Part shown: one piece after another, positions 42,900 through 51,177 of the stretch
Layout of the letters: every line of letters begins with the position of its first letter
Numbering within the stretch: the stretch's first letter is position 1
Source of the DNA: JL08 sp039969355
GTDB lineage: Bacteria; Pseudomonadota; Alphaproteobacteria; Rhodobacterales; Rhodobacteraceae
Assembly (NCBI GenBank): GCA_039969355.1
Contig: JBDVOA010000029.1
Coordinates: forward strand, 62,001 to 126,000
Reading direction: 5' to 3'
DNA: 64,000 bases
Translations under genes and position numbers: made by a program
The notes under the pieces: generated by a model
What the model saw: the letters and a program-made list of their open reading frames with translations, nothing else
Database searches by the model: none
Told to the model about the DNA's origin: nothing

Positions 42900-43649
42900 C
42901 TAGCGGCCAAAACTTGCGCCGACCAACAGATTCAGGCCAAGACAGAGGAAAACAAATAGCAATGCTGGTTTGAACAAATTCGGGTCTGTTTTCTTGCGGT
43001 AATATTCCCCCACCCAATAGCCAGCCAATGTGGGAAATAGCAACAGGCAGGATAACAACGTACTTTCAGAGTCAGAGTGCCCGACGGCAAAATAGACGCC
43101 GACCAATGGAAAACTCCCGGCCGCAATTAGCAGACCCGTTGCCTGAATAAAGGCGTCCCGTTTTAGCTTCTTGGTTGATAAAAACATTGCAACGGGTACA
43201 CCCCAGGTTGAAGTTAATCCACCCAAAATCCCTGCGACGGTCGCGAATACATACTCTAGCCGGGTCGCCATATTTGGCGGAATATCAGGCAATTCACTGC
43301 GCCATGTTGCCAGCACAAATAAAAGTACAATCACGCCAAGCGCAGGTCGCAGAACCTTATCATCCATTGATTGCGTGGCCCATGCCGTCAGCGCAACTGT
43401 GACGACGATAATTAAAACAAAGCGCCAGTACCGGCCGATCAAAAGCCGGATATCTTCGCCGCGCATCATCTGCCATATGTTGCTGAAGAGCATTGGCATC
43501 AGGATCAACGTGATGGCTGAGCGGGCATCCAAAACGAGCGTCAGCAAAACCATCGCAACCGTCGGCAGACCTATCCCAATGAAGCCCTTTATTGCGCCCG
43601 AAATGAACAACACAAAGGACCCAAACAGAAATATCTCGCTGAACGTCAT
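42900..43649 (-). CDS. TauE/SafE-type anion exporter
   Basis: A membrane protein of about 249 residues with roughly eight hydrophobic segments. The family repeats are seen as SGAIKGFIGIGLPTVAMVLL near the N terminus and ILGGLTSTWGVPVAMFLSTK in the middle. Members export sulfite or other organic anions, or import them. The ATG at 43649 is preferred to a TTG at 43697, but neither has a strong ribosome site. It is divergent from the SDH-like operon and shares its AT-rich upstream region. Confidence 0.8.
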   Translation of the reverse strand: MTFSEIFLFGSFVLFISGAIKGFIGIGLPTVAMVLLTLVLDARSAITLILMPMLFSNIWQMMRGEDIRLLIGRYWRFVLIIVVTVALTAWATQSMDDKVLRPALGVIVLLFVLATWRSELPDIPPNMATRLEYVFATVAGILGGLTSTWGVPVAMFLSTKKLKRDAFIQATGLLIAAGSFPLVGVYFAVGHSDSESTLLSCLLLFPTLAGYWVGEYYRKKTDPNLFKPALLFVFLCLGLNLLVGASFGR

Positions 43650-43796
43650 ACTGAAAGAAATCCCATGCCTGGCGTGACCCGCCTTCTCGCCGCCCAAGAC
43701 CGTCTGTGACGACAGAGGGTATGGTTGACATGATAGAGACGAATTGCAAACGGAACCATCTGCGGCTCGTTCTCGGTGAAACTGTTAGAATTACTT

Positions 43797-43827
43797 ACTG
43801 AAATATTTATTTTATATAGCTTTCAGT
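43797..43827 (+). promoter_or_regulatory. AT-rich inverted repeat in divergent promoter region
   Basis: ACTGAAA and TTTCAGT arms separated by 17 bases in a strongly AT-rich stretch between the TauE gene and the SDH-like operon. The 230-bp region otherwise has no gene. It may hold the operon promoter and a LysR site. Confidence 0.35.
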
Positions 43828-43878
43828 TAATATTACTGTTGGTATAAGTTCAGGCAAAACCCTATTCTCTGAACGGAA

Positions 43879-44613
43879 TTGAGATTGCCACCTGCCCCCA
43901 CACACCTGGACGTTTCAATTTGGCGTGGGACTGCATCAAAGGGTAGCTATCAGCAATTTGACGTTCCGGCCCACGATAACCAAACGATCTTAGATGTCGT
44001 TTCATGGGTACAGCAAAACCAAGACCCCAGTCTTTCCTATCGCTATGCCTGCCGCGTCGGGATGTGCGGATCATGTGCGATGACGGTAAACGGCACGCCG
44101 CGTTGGACTTGTCGTACACACGTCAAAAAAGTTCTGAACGGCAACAAGCTGACAGTGGGACCATTGCGCAATCTGCCGGTGATCAAAGACCTTGCGACAG
44201 ACATGGATCCATTTTTTGAAAAGTGGGTGGCTGCCGAAGGGGTGCATCACCCAAGCAGCACCCGTGCAGATCCGATTGAAAAGATTGATCCGCAAAGCAG
44301 CGCGCGGGTTGAGATCGACAGCGCAATTGAGTGCATCAATTGTTCTATCTGTTACGCCGCCTGTGACACGGTGACAGACAGCCCTAGTTATCTTGGGCCG
44401 GCCGCCCTGCAGCGGGCATGGACCCTTCTTAAAGATGCCAAGGACGCAAACAGGCAAACAATTCTTGACGCTGTCTCTGGGAGTGGGGGGTGTCACAACT
44501 GCCACAGTCAGGGCAGTTGCGCGGTTCATTGTCCGAACGAATTGAATCCGATGAAGGCAATCGCGGATCTTAAGCGCGCCACTTCATTGTCATTTTTAAA
44601 AGGGGGGCGGTAG
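43879..44613 (+). CDS. Succinate dehydrogenase/fumarate reductase-like iron-sulfur subunit
   Basis: About 244 residues. The 2Fe-2S motif YACRVGMCGSC with a later Cys (PRWTC), the 4Fe-4S motif CINCSICYAAC and the 3Fe-4S motif CHSQGSCAVHCP are all complete. It would pass electrons from the flavoprotein to the membrane subunits. There is no ATG: TTG at 43879 or at 43885 are the only likely starts, with a weak GGAA upstream. First gene of the B-C-D-A-hydratase operon. This order differs from the usual C-D-A-B of sdh operons. Confidence 0.88.
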   Translation: MRLPPAPTHLDVSIWRGTASKGSYQQFDVPAHDNQTILDVVSWVQQNQDPSLSYRYACRVGMCGSCAMTVNGTPRWTCRTHVKKVLNGNKLTVGPLRNLPVIKDLATDMDPFFEKWVAAEGVHHPSSTRADPIEKIDPQSSARVEIDSAIECINCSICYAACDTVTDSPSYLGPAALQRAWTLLKDAKDANRQTILDAVSGSGGCHNCHSQGSCAVHCPNELNPMKAIADLKRATSLSFLKGGR

Positions 44614-44615
44614 CA

Positions 44616-44948
44616 ATGCTTGATATTCGATTATACATGCTGCAGCGCCTGTCAGCCTTGTTCATGGCCCCCTTTGTTGTGGTCCACCTCGCTGTGATGA
44701 CTTATGCGATCCAAGGCGGATTGAGCACTGCGGAAATCCTGGGCCGCACCCAGGGCAGTACTTTCTGGATCTTGTTTTATGGGGGCTTTGTCGTTGCGGT
44801 TTCAATCCATGCAGCAATTGGTCTTCGAGTTTTGGCGCACGAGATCACTGGCGTAACGGGTATGTGGCTGGCCGCGTTCACCTGGGTTCTGTGTCTGGCT
44901 TTTCTGTTTATGGGAATGCGCGCCGTAATAGCTGTGACAGTGCTATGA
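44616..44948 (+). CDS. SDH/FRD-like cytochrome b subunit 1
   Basis: A 110-residue protein with three membrane helices. The pattern LQRLSALFMAPFVVVHLAVM and SIHAAIGLRVLAHEI gives two His residues in helices that could bind haem b. It starts 2 bp after the iron-sulfur gene and overlaps the next gene by 4 bases. It shares its layout with the next protein, so the two are probably paralogues. Confidence 0.78.
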   Translation: MLDIRLYMLQRLSALFMAPFVVVHLAVMTYAIQGGLSTAEILGRTQGSTFWILFYGGFVVAVSIHAAIGLRVLAHEITGVTGMWLAAFTWVLCLAFLFMGMRAVIAVTVL

Positions 44949-45286
44949 AGCAGACCCATCGTTCACATCCGCTTTGGTTCGCCTATGCCGTTCATCGGGT
45001 ATCCGGTTTAGGACTGGCAGTGTTTCTCCCAGTGCATTTCTACCTCTTGTCCATGGCGCTGACCCAACCGGAAACGCTGGATCATTTTTTACATATTGCA
45101 GAAAACCCGCTTGTCAAAATCGCGGAGTTCGGTCTGGTATTTGGACTGGCAGCACATATGTTCGGCGGCTTGCGTTTGATGGCAATGGAATGGCTTCCGT
45201 GGTCAGACCAACAGAAAACACTGGCGGCCGTGGCCCTCGCTGTATCTTTCCTAGTATCCGGTACATTTTTCTTGCAGGCGATATGA
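44945..45286 (+). CDS. SDH/FRD-like cytochrome b subunit 2 (SdhC type)
   Basis: A 113-residue protein with three membrane helices. AVHRVSGLGLAVFLPVHFYLL is the classic SdhC motif HRxSG followed by a possible haem His, and AAHMFGGLRLMAME is the second. Start and stop both overlap neighbours by 4 bases. With subunit 1 it forms the quinone site and membrane anchor. Confidence 0.82.
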   Translation: MKQTHRSHPLWFAYAVHRVSGLGLAVFLPVHFYLLSMALTQPETLDHFLHIAENPLVKIAEFGLVFGLAAHMFGGLRLMAMEWLPWSDQQKTLAAVALAVSFLVSGTFFLQAI

Positions 45287-47055
45287 TCATGCGCCGCCAA
45301 GTCGACATTGATCGTCATGACACCGATATTCTGATCATTGGGACTGGCGGTGCGGGCATGTTTGCAGCCCTTCATGCCCAGCAAACTGCGCCAGCGGGGA
45401 CAAAGATCACGATCGCCGTCAAAGGTCTGATCGGAAAGTGCGGCTGCACACGGATGGTGCAGGGCGGTTACAACGTGGCGTTGGGCGGCGGTGACTCGGT
45501 CGAGCGACATTTTATGGATACGATAAACGGCGGCAAGTGGCTGCCCAATCAGGACATGGCGTGGAAACTGTGTGAGCAGGCCGTTGTGCGCGTACGCGAA
45601 CTGGAAAACGAGGTGGGCTGTTTCTTTGATCGCAACGCCGACGGCACCCTGCACCAAAAAGCATTTGCCGGGCAAACTGCAGACCGAACCGTTCACAAGG
45701 GCGATTTGACAGGTATCGAAATCATAAATCGCCTGATGGAGCAGGTGCTTTCCCGCCCGATTGAAAAACTGCAGGAACACCGCGCAGTCGGCCTTATCCC
45801 GACCACGGATGGAAAGGCGCTTGCCGGGGTTTTGTTCATCGACATGCGCAGCGGAAAATTCAGGTTTGTACGCGCAAAAGCAGTCATGATGGGCACGGGC
45901 GGCGGCCCGACCATGTACAAATATCACACACCATCGGGCGATAAGACCATGGATGGGCTTGCCATGGCAATGCGCGCCGGGTTGCCTTTGCGTGATATGG
46001 AGATGGTGCAATTTCATCCTACAGGCCTCTTGGCTGGCGATCACACCAAGATGACCGGCACAGTTTTGGAAGAGGGGCTTCGCGGGGCTGGCGGGCAACT
46101 TTTGAACGGCTCAGATCACCGTTTCATGTTTGATACAGATCCGCTTGGCGAACGGGCCACGCGAGACGTGGTAAGCCGGGGCATCTACGCAGAAATGCGC
46201 AAGAACAACACCTCGGAAAATGGCGGTGTTTATATCTCGATGGCCCATCTGGGTCGCGAAAATGTCCGAAATAAATTCAAAGGCATGGTCAAACGATGCG
46301 AAGATAGCGGGTTTGACCTTGCCGCTGGCAAAGTCGAAGTGGTGCCAACCGCACATTACTTTATGGGTGGCGTGGTCGTGGACTCCGACACACGGACAGA
46401 GATGGAGGGCCTTTACGTCGCTGGCGAAGATGCGGGTGGCGCGCATGGCTCAAACCGGCTTGGCGGCAACGGCGTTGCCAACTCAACAGTTTATGGCGGA
46501 GTTGCGGGCGACGTCATGGGCGCTGACATTCACAATGTGAAAGCTTTGCGCGACGCCGACGAAACGGTTCTAGAGGCCGAGATAGAGCGTGCGCTGCATC
46601 CACTTTCAAAAACACCGGCGAACATTCAGCCTCTGCGCTACAACTTACAGGAAGCAATGTGGGAAGACGTGGGCGTTTTAAGAACCGAAACAGGCATGAA
46701 ACGTGGCATAAAACGTGTTGCAGACATCAGTGACGAACTCATGACAATCGGCGTGGACGGTGGTAATCTGGCTTTCAACCTGACTTGGCATGATTGGCTG
46801 AACTTACGGTCGCTTTGTGACGTATCTGACGTTATCGCGAAAGCTGGCCTTGCGCGGGAAAACTCTCGTGGGGCGCATTTTCGCGAGGATTTTACGGCCC
46901 CCGGGGATATAGAAAGTTCCTATTTTACAGTCGCGCGCCGAATTGACAGTGATGTTAATGTGTCCCGAGAGCCGGTGCAGTTTACCATCGTCAAACCGGG
47001 AGAGACGATATTGCCGGACGGTGAGCCCGAAACGTTAGTGGAGGCTAAGCAATGA
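45283..47055 (+). CDS. SDH/FRD-like flavoprotein subunit with altered FAD and substrate residues
   Basis: A 590-residue flavoprotein. The FAD motif IIGTGGAGMFAALHAQ is near residues 20-35, and FHPTGLL, VPTAHYFMGG and GSNRLGGNGVANS are family blocks. Two departures stand out. The FAD-linking His of the usual SHT...QGG motif is replaced (CGCTRMVQGG), and the usual TEGxRGEGG reads EEGLRGAGG. FAD may thus be non-covalent and the substrate different from succinate. The preferred ATG at 45283 overlaps the previous stop; ATG 45289 is also possible. Its stop overlaps the hydratase alpha gene. Confidence 0.85.
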   Translation: MIMRRQVDIDRHDTDILIIGTGGAGMFAALHAQQTAPAGTKITIAVKGLIGKCGCTRMVQGGYNVALGGGDSVERHFMDTINGGKWLPNQDMAWKLCEQAVVRVRELENEVGCFFDRNADGTLHQKAFAGQTADRTVHKGDLTGIEIINRLMEQVLSRPIEKLQEHRAVGLIPTTDGKALAGVLFIDMRSGKFRFVRAKAVMMGTGGGPTMYKYHTPSGDKTMDGLAMAMRAGLPLRDMEMVQFHPTGLLAGDHTKMTGTVLEEGLRGAGGQLLNGSDHRFMFDTDPLGERATRDVVSRGIYAEMRKNNTSENGGVYISMAHLGRENVRNKFKGMVKRCEDSGFDLAAGKVEVVPTAHYFMGGVVVDSDTRTEMEGLYVAGEDAGGAHGSNRLGGNGVANSTVYGGVAGDVMGADIHNVKALRDADETVLEAEIERALHPLSKTPANIQPLRYNLQEAMWEDVGVLRTETGMKRGIKRVADISDELMTIGVDGGNLAFNLTWHDWLNLRSLCDVSDVIAKAGLARENSRGAHFREDFTAPGDIESSYFTVARRIDSDVNVSREPVQFTIVKPGETILPDGEPETLVEAKQ

Positions 47056-48014
47056 TCCCGATCGATCTGATACAGGCGACAGCGGAAAAGTTGATGGACA
47101 AAGCCGCCATCGAAATTCCTGACGACTATCTGCAAGGGCTGAAGGCCGCCGCCCACGTCGAAGACGGCGATTTGTCCTCTTTTGTCCTGCAGGCCATGCT
47201 CGATAACTATCAGGCCGCCAAGGAAGATCGGCGGGCAATGTGCGGCGACACCGGCACGCCGCGCTGGTACGTGAAGATGGGCAACGACACGCGCATCGAA
47301 GGTGGGCCCATAGCGCTGGAGGCCGCATTACGGCGCGCGACGGCCAATGCCACGAACGGCGTTCCCTTACGGCCAAATCGCGTGCACCCATTGTGGCGGA
47401 CAGATCATGACAACAACGTCGGTATTGGCGCGCCAGAGATCGAATATGGCTATGAACCAGGCGGAGAATGGATTGACTTGATCACGGTCCATAAAGGGGG
47501 GTTGTTTGGCACCGATTACCGCATGTTGTTTCCCTCTGATGGCATACAGGGCATCAAACGGTTTTACCTCGACAGTCTGGTCGCCTTTGGCAAACGGGGA
47601 CTGGCGTGTCAGCCGGCCATTATCGGTATTGGCCTCGGGGGGTGCAAAGATACCTGCATGGTTCTAGGCAAACGCGCAGCTTGTCTACGCACCGTAGGAG
47701 ACCGCAACTCCGATCCTAAGATTGCCGAGCTTGAGATGGAATTGAAAGAACTTGGTAACTCTATTGGTATGGGTGCAATGGGCTTTGTCGGCAAATCCAT
47801 GGTCATCGATGCCCATATTGAGGTTGGCTATTGCCATACGGGCGGCATGCAGATGTCAGTCCATGCGTTTTGCCTGTCGTCACGCCGAGCCGTGGCGCGC
47901 ATCTACCCAGATGGTCGTGTAGAACATCGCACGGACCCTGAATGGTTCACTGATTATCAACGCCGGGAGACCGTGGAATGGGAAATACCGCAAAGCGACG
48001 AGAAATCCGCCTGA
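47052..48014 (+). CDS. Class I fumarase/tartrate dehydratase-type hydratase, alpha subunit
   Basis: A 320-residue [4Fe-4S] hydro-lyase subunit. Cys 64 in AMCGDTGTPRW, Cys 198 in GLGGCKDTCMVLGK and Cys 261 in YCHTGGMQMS are the likely cluster ligands. Family members hydrate fumarate, mesaconate or dehydrate tartrate. Translationally coupled to the flavoprotein gene, so the product of the dehydrogenase (an enoic diacid) is probably its substrate. Confidence 0.87.
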   Translation: MIPIDLIQATAEKLMDKAAIEIPDDYLQGLKAAAHVEDGDLSSFVLQAMLDNYQAAKEDRRAMCGDTGTPRWYVKMGNDTRIEGGPIALEAALRRATANATNGVPLRPNRVHPLWRTDHDNNVGIGAPEIEYGYEPGGEWIDLITVHKGGLFGTDYRMLFPSDGIQGIKRFYLDSLVAFGKRGLACQPAIIGIGLGGCKDTCMVLGKRAACLRTVGDRNSDPKIAELEMELKELGNSIGMGAMGFVGKSMVIDAHIEVGYCHTGGMQMSVHAFCLSSRRAVARIYPDGRVEHRTDPEWFTDYQRRETVEWEIPQSDEKSA

Positions 48015-48658
48015 GTACAACGCCATCCCAAGAGGATCTGGCAGAACTGAAACTTGGGGACATCGTCTATCTTGACGGGTTGATGTATACCGCCCGCGAG
48101 GGTGTTTACATGCGCGCGCTTGAAGACAAGGCAAACATCCCCATGGAGTTGCCCAGCCAGAGCGCGGCAAATTTTCACTGCTCGCCCGCAGCGCGGATCA
48201 ATCCAGATGGTAGTTTTGACATGGGTGCAGTTACGGCCACCGCTTCCTTCCGGTTTGCAAAATGGCTACCGGAATGGCTTGCCAAGTCAGGAGCCAAGCT
48301 GGTGATTGGCAAAGGCGGGATGAGCAGTAAGGATTACAAGGAGTACTTTGTACCGAACGGTGCCATCTACCTCAGCACAGTTGGCTATGGAACAGGCGCA
48401 CTCTTGGGGCGTGGCGTCGAAAATGTCGAGGCCGTGCACTGGAACGAAGAACTTGGCCTGGCGCAAGCTATGTGGGTGATCCGGTGCAACAGAATGGGGC
48501 CGTTTATCGTTGCCTCTGATCATGTGGGTAATTGTCTGTTTGAGCGCGAAAATAAGCGCATCTCAAAGAACCTGCACAAGGTCTATGAAGGCACAAGACC
48601 AGCAACAATGAAACGATATGGAGAAACCGACGACAAGAGCGACGAACTTATCGGCTGA
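47978..48658 (+). CDS. Class I fumarase/tartrate dehydratase-type hydratase, beta subunit
   Basis: A 226-residue partner of the alpha subunit. The block LVIGKGGMSSKDYKEYFVP near residues 107-125 and the GAIYLSTVGYGTGALLG stretch are typical of the C-terminal domain of class I fumarases. It overlaps the alpha gene by 37 bases in another frame, and its 3' end overlaps the convergent LysR gene by 11 bases. Confidence 0.86.
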   Translation: MGNTAKRREIRLSTTPSQEDLAELKLGDIVYLDGLMYTAREGVYMRALEDKANIPMELPSQSAANFHCSPAARINPDGSFDMGAVTATASFRFAKWLPEWLAKSGAKLVIGKGGMSSKDYKEYFVPNGAIYLSTVGYGTGALLGRGVENVEAVHWNEELGLAQAMWVIRCNRMGPFIVASDHVGNCLFERENKRISKNLHKVYEGTRPATMKRYGETDDKSDELIG

Positions 48659-49553
48659 TCTTCGATTTTTCGACAAGAAAGTCGATCATGGCGCGGGTTT
48701 TAGTCGGCAGGTTGTCGCGGCTGGCATAGATCACATGCACACCGACAGGTGGGGCATAAAAATCTGTCAGGACTGGGATCAGTGTGCCCGCATCCAGTTC
48801 GGCCAGACATGCAATTCTGGGCAGGCGTGTGATACCTTGGCCCGAAAGCGCCAGCGCCTTTTCTGTGTAAGCGTCATTGCATCTTACACGAGGGGTTATC
48901 GGAACATTGATTACCTGTCCGTCTGTGCCAAAATACGACCAGTATTGCGAATTCCCATGAAACGAAAAATCAATCAAATCATGGTCTTTCAGCTCGAATG
49001 GGTGGCCCGGCGTACTATTTCGTCTCAGATATGCTGGGGACGCAACCGTCAGACCCTGGGTGCGAAACAGTTCGCGCGCAATCATGTCTGACACAGGTAA
49101 ATCTCCGATGCGAACCAGCAGGTCGATTCCTTCACCCACCATGTCGGCCCGACGTTCAGATATGTCGATATGCAGATCAACATCGGGGTGTCGTGCCAGA
49201 AACTCGGGCAGCCAATCGTTCAACCACCCATGCGCGAATACCACGGGGACGCTCATTCGCAATTGCCCAAAAGGTTTGTCACCGATTGCCTGCAACTTGC
49301 TTTGCAACACAAGCGCGTCGTCTACCAACTGACGTGCATTTTCATAGCAGATGCGACCGGATTCTGTCAGGCTGATCCGCCGTGTCGTCCGGTTCAATAA
49401 TCGCGTTTTCAGTCGGGCTTCGAGACGCGCGATTTCTTTGCTGACATGGCTGGGCGTATGCCCCAACAGCTTTGCCGCCGCACTCATCCCTTCGTTTTGG
49501 ACAACGCTACAGAACAACACCAAGCCGTCGAACAGGTTTTTATTATGATCCAT
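48648..49553 (-). CDS. LysR-family transcriptional regulator
   Basis: A 301-residue regulator. The helix-turn-helix region contains GMSAAAKLLGHTPSHVSKEIA and LEARLKTRLLNRTTRRISLT (in part), like the CrgA-type LysR group. It is convergent with the hydratase beta gene and divergent from the VOC gene at 49639. It could control either; position does not settle this. The 85-bp upstream gap is AT-rich and carries two copies of AATATATC. Confidence 0.88.
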   Translation of the reverse strand: MDHNKNLFDGLVLFCSVVQNEGMSAAAKLLGHTPSHVSKEIARLEARLKTRLLNRTTRRISLTESGRICYENARQLVDDALVLQSKLQAIGDKPFGQLRMSVPVVFAHGWLNDWLPEFLARHPDVDLHIDISERRADMVGEGIDLLVRIGDLPVSDMIARELFRTQGLTVASPAYLRRNSTPGHPFELKDHDLIDFSFHGNSQYWSYFGTDGQVINVPITPRVRCNDAYTEKALALSGQGITRLPRIACLAELDAGTLIPVLTDFYAPPVGVHVIYASRDNLPTKTRAMIDFLVEKSKISR

Positions 49554-49638
49554 TTGGAATATATCTAGTTAAAAACGAGCTATTAAATCCATTTGAGGAC
49601 TAAAATATATCGGATGCAAGAGAAAGAAAGGGCAAACG

Positions 49639-50070
49639 GTGTTAGACATCAAAAATTTTGATCACATTGGCATTCGTATCAGCGACCGGGAAAAATCCGT
49701 TGCGTTTTACGAGTTGCTCGGGTTCGAACTGATCGCTGATGGCGGATTTGACAATGGGCATCCCTTGGTGATGCTTCATCCGTCGGGGATCAACATCAAC
49801 CTACTTGGCCCTGCAACTGCAAAATCGGGCGAAAACGTTCTGATGGACGAGGCTGAGAAATACCCCGGCATTACTCATCTGGCGGTAAAGGTCAAAGACG
49901 CCGAGGCAACAGAAGCGTTCATTAACAAAAACAGTATCGCCATCACTGGCCGCCGCGAGTTTCGCGGTACCAAGACCATTTTTGTCCGAGATCCTGACCG
50001 CAACGTTCTGGAGCTTGTTGGTCCCGGTCCTTCGGTCGCGCGACTCATCGCCGAACACGTGCACAGCTAG
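49639..50070 (+). CDS. VOC-family (glyoxalase/dioxygenase fold) protein
   Basis: A 143-residue protein starting at GTG (MLDIKNFDHIGIRISDREKS), with AGAAAGG upstream. The VOC pattern is FDHIGIRISDREKSVAFYELLGFEL, a central HLAVKVKD and a C-terminal FVRDPDRNVLELVG; the His and Glu residues would bind a metal. The substrate is unknown. Divergent from the LysR gene. Confidence 0.8.
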   Translation: MLDIKNFDHIGIRISDREKSVAFYELLGFELIADGGFDNGHPLVMLHPSGININLLGPATAKSGENVLMDEAEKYPGITHLAVKVKDAEATEAFINKNSIAITGRREFRGTKTIFVRDPDRNVLELVGPGPSVARLIAEHVHS

Positions 50071-50128
50071 TTTATCCAACTGCAATTCACATAGTGCTGA
50101 TCAAATTCAGGTCTTTCGGCGCATGAGT

Positions 50129-50974
50129 TCAATTGCGCTCAATAAATGCACGGATGGCTTGGCTGTATTCGGCGGGCGCCTGAAACGACGCAAAGTGGCT
50201 TACATCCTCCAGCACCAGCAAATCAGCAGTCGGCATGGTCTCGGCAATTTTTTCGGAATGCTCCATCAGGATTGCCTCATCAAATTCGCTCTGCACGACC
50301 CTCGTCGGCACACTTGCCACTGCAAGTGCTTCAAATCCACCCGGCTTGGAAGTCCCCCACATGGTTGCGACACCGCCAAAAAATGCATCGAAACCGTCGG
50401 GGGTCGGCGACATGGACGCATAATCCGCGGCCATCATACCAACATATTGGCCAAAGACTTCGTTAGTCTCAACAGTAGGATCTATCGCGTCCAGAGTGAC
50501 ATTGCCTGCATGTGCAAAGTGACTTACCAACCTGTCTGGATCTGATTGCGTAATCGAGTAGCCGATGTTTGCCCCATCTGACCATCCCACCAAGTGAACC
50601 TTTTCCACGCCCAAGTGATCCAGAAGGGCCAGATAGTCCGCCGCCAATAGCCCGTAGCTGTAATCACTACCATCATTGGTCGATCTGCCGTGCCCGCGCG
50701 TATCGGCCACAATTACTCGGTAATCGGTCATCAAATCCGAAACCTGCGCGCCCCAGACATCAGCATGGGCCAGCCCGCCATGGATCATCAAGATCGGCGT
50801 CCCATCATCGCCACCATAAATCGCATGATACATTTCAATGCCGTTGATCGGGACTGTGCCACTGGTTTTGGCCTCTGGCATGTCCGATGCCGGGGGGATC
50901 GACATCCAGCGGTCCTCGGCATGGGCTGCCGTGCCGGCGAGCAACCCGCATATCATCAAGAACTTGCGCAACAT
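50129..50974 (-). CDS. Secreted alpha/beta-hydrolase
   Basis: A 281-residue protein with a signal peptide (cleavage near AHA-ED, residue 19). Catalytic features are the oxyanion strand LMIHGGLAHADVW, nucleophile Ser 132 (GWSDG), a late Asp in QSEFDEAI and His in EDVSHFASF. It would act in the periplasm as an esterase or similar hydrolase. It stands alone. Confidence 0.85.
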   Translation of the reverse strand: MLRKFLMICGLLAGTAAHAEDRWMSIPPASDMPEAKTSGTVPINGIEMYHAIYGGDDGTPILMIHGGLAHADVWGAQVSDLMTDYRVIVADTRGHGRSTNDGSDYSYGLLAADYLALLDHLGVEKVHLVGWSDGANIGYSITQSDPDRLVSHFAHAGNVTLDAIDPTVETNEVFGQYVGMMAADYASMSPTPDGFDAFFGGVATMWGTSKPGGFEALAVASVPTRVVQSEFDEAILMEHSEKIAETMPTADLLVLEDVSHFASFQAPAEYSQAIRAFIERN

Positions 50975-51177
50975 GTCAGTCTCCCCTTTTTTGGCCTACC
51001 TATACTTTAACCGCTCTAAGACCAATTTCATCAGCAAATATTCTTTGTCGCGGTCCGCCAAGGTTATGATTACGTCATCCTGGGTATGAAATCCGATCAA
51101 CAGAGGCGTGCGCGTGCCATCGAGAGCATGTAAGGATAAGATGCCATTATATTTCAAAGCTGCCCAGGAGTCGCAAA

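Noticed and set aside
45082..46098. 338-codon open frame on the minus strand opposite the flavoprotein
   Set aside because: Antisense to a conserved gene with strong motifs; composition and content look like a shadow frame.
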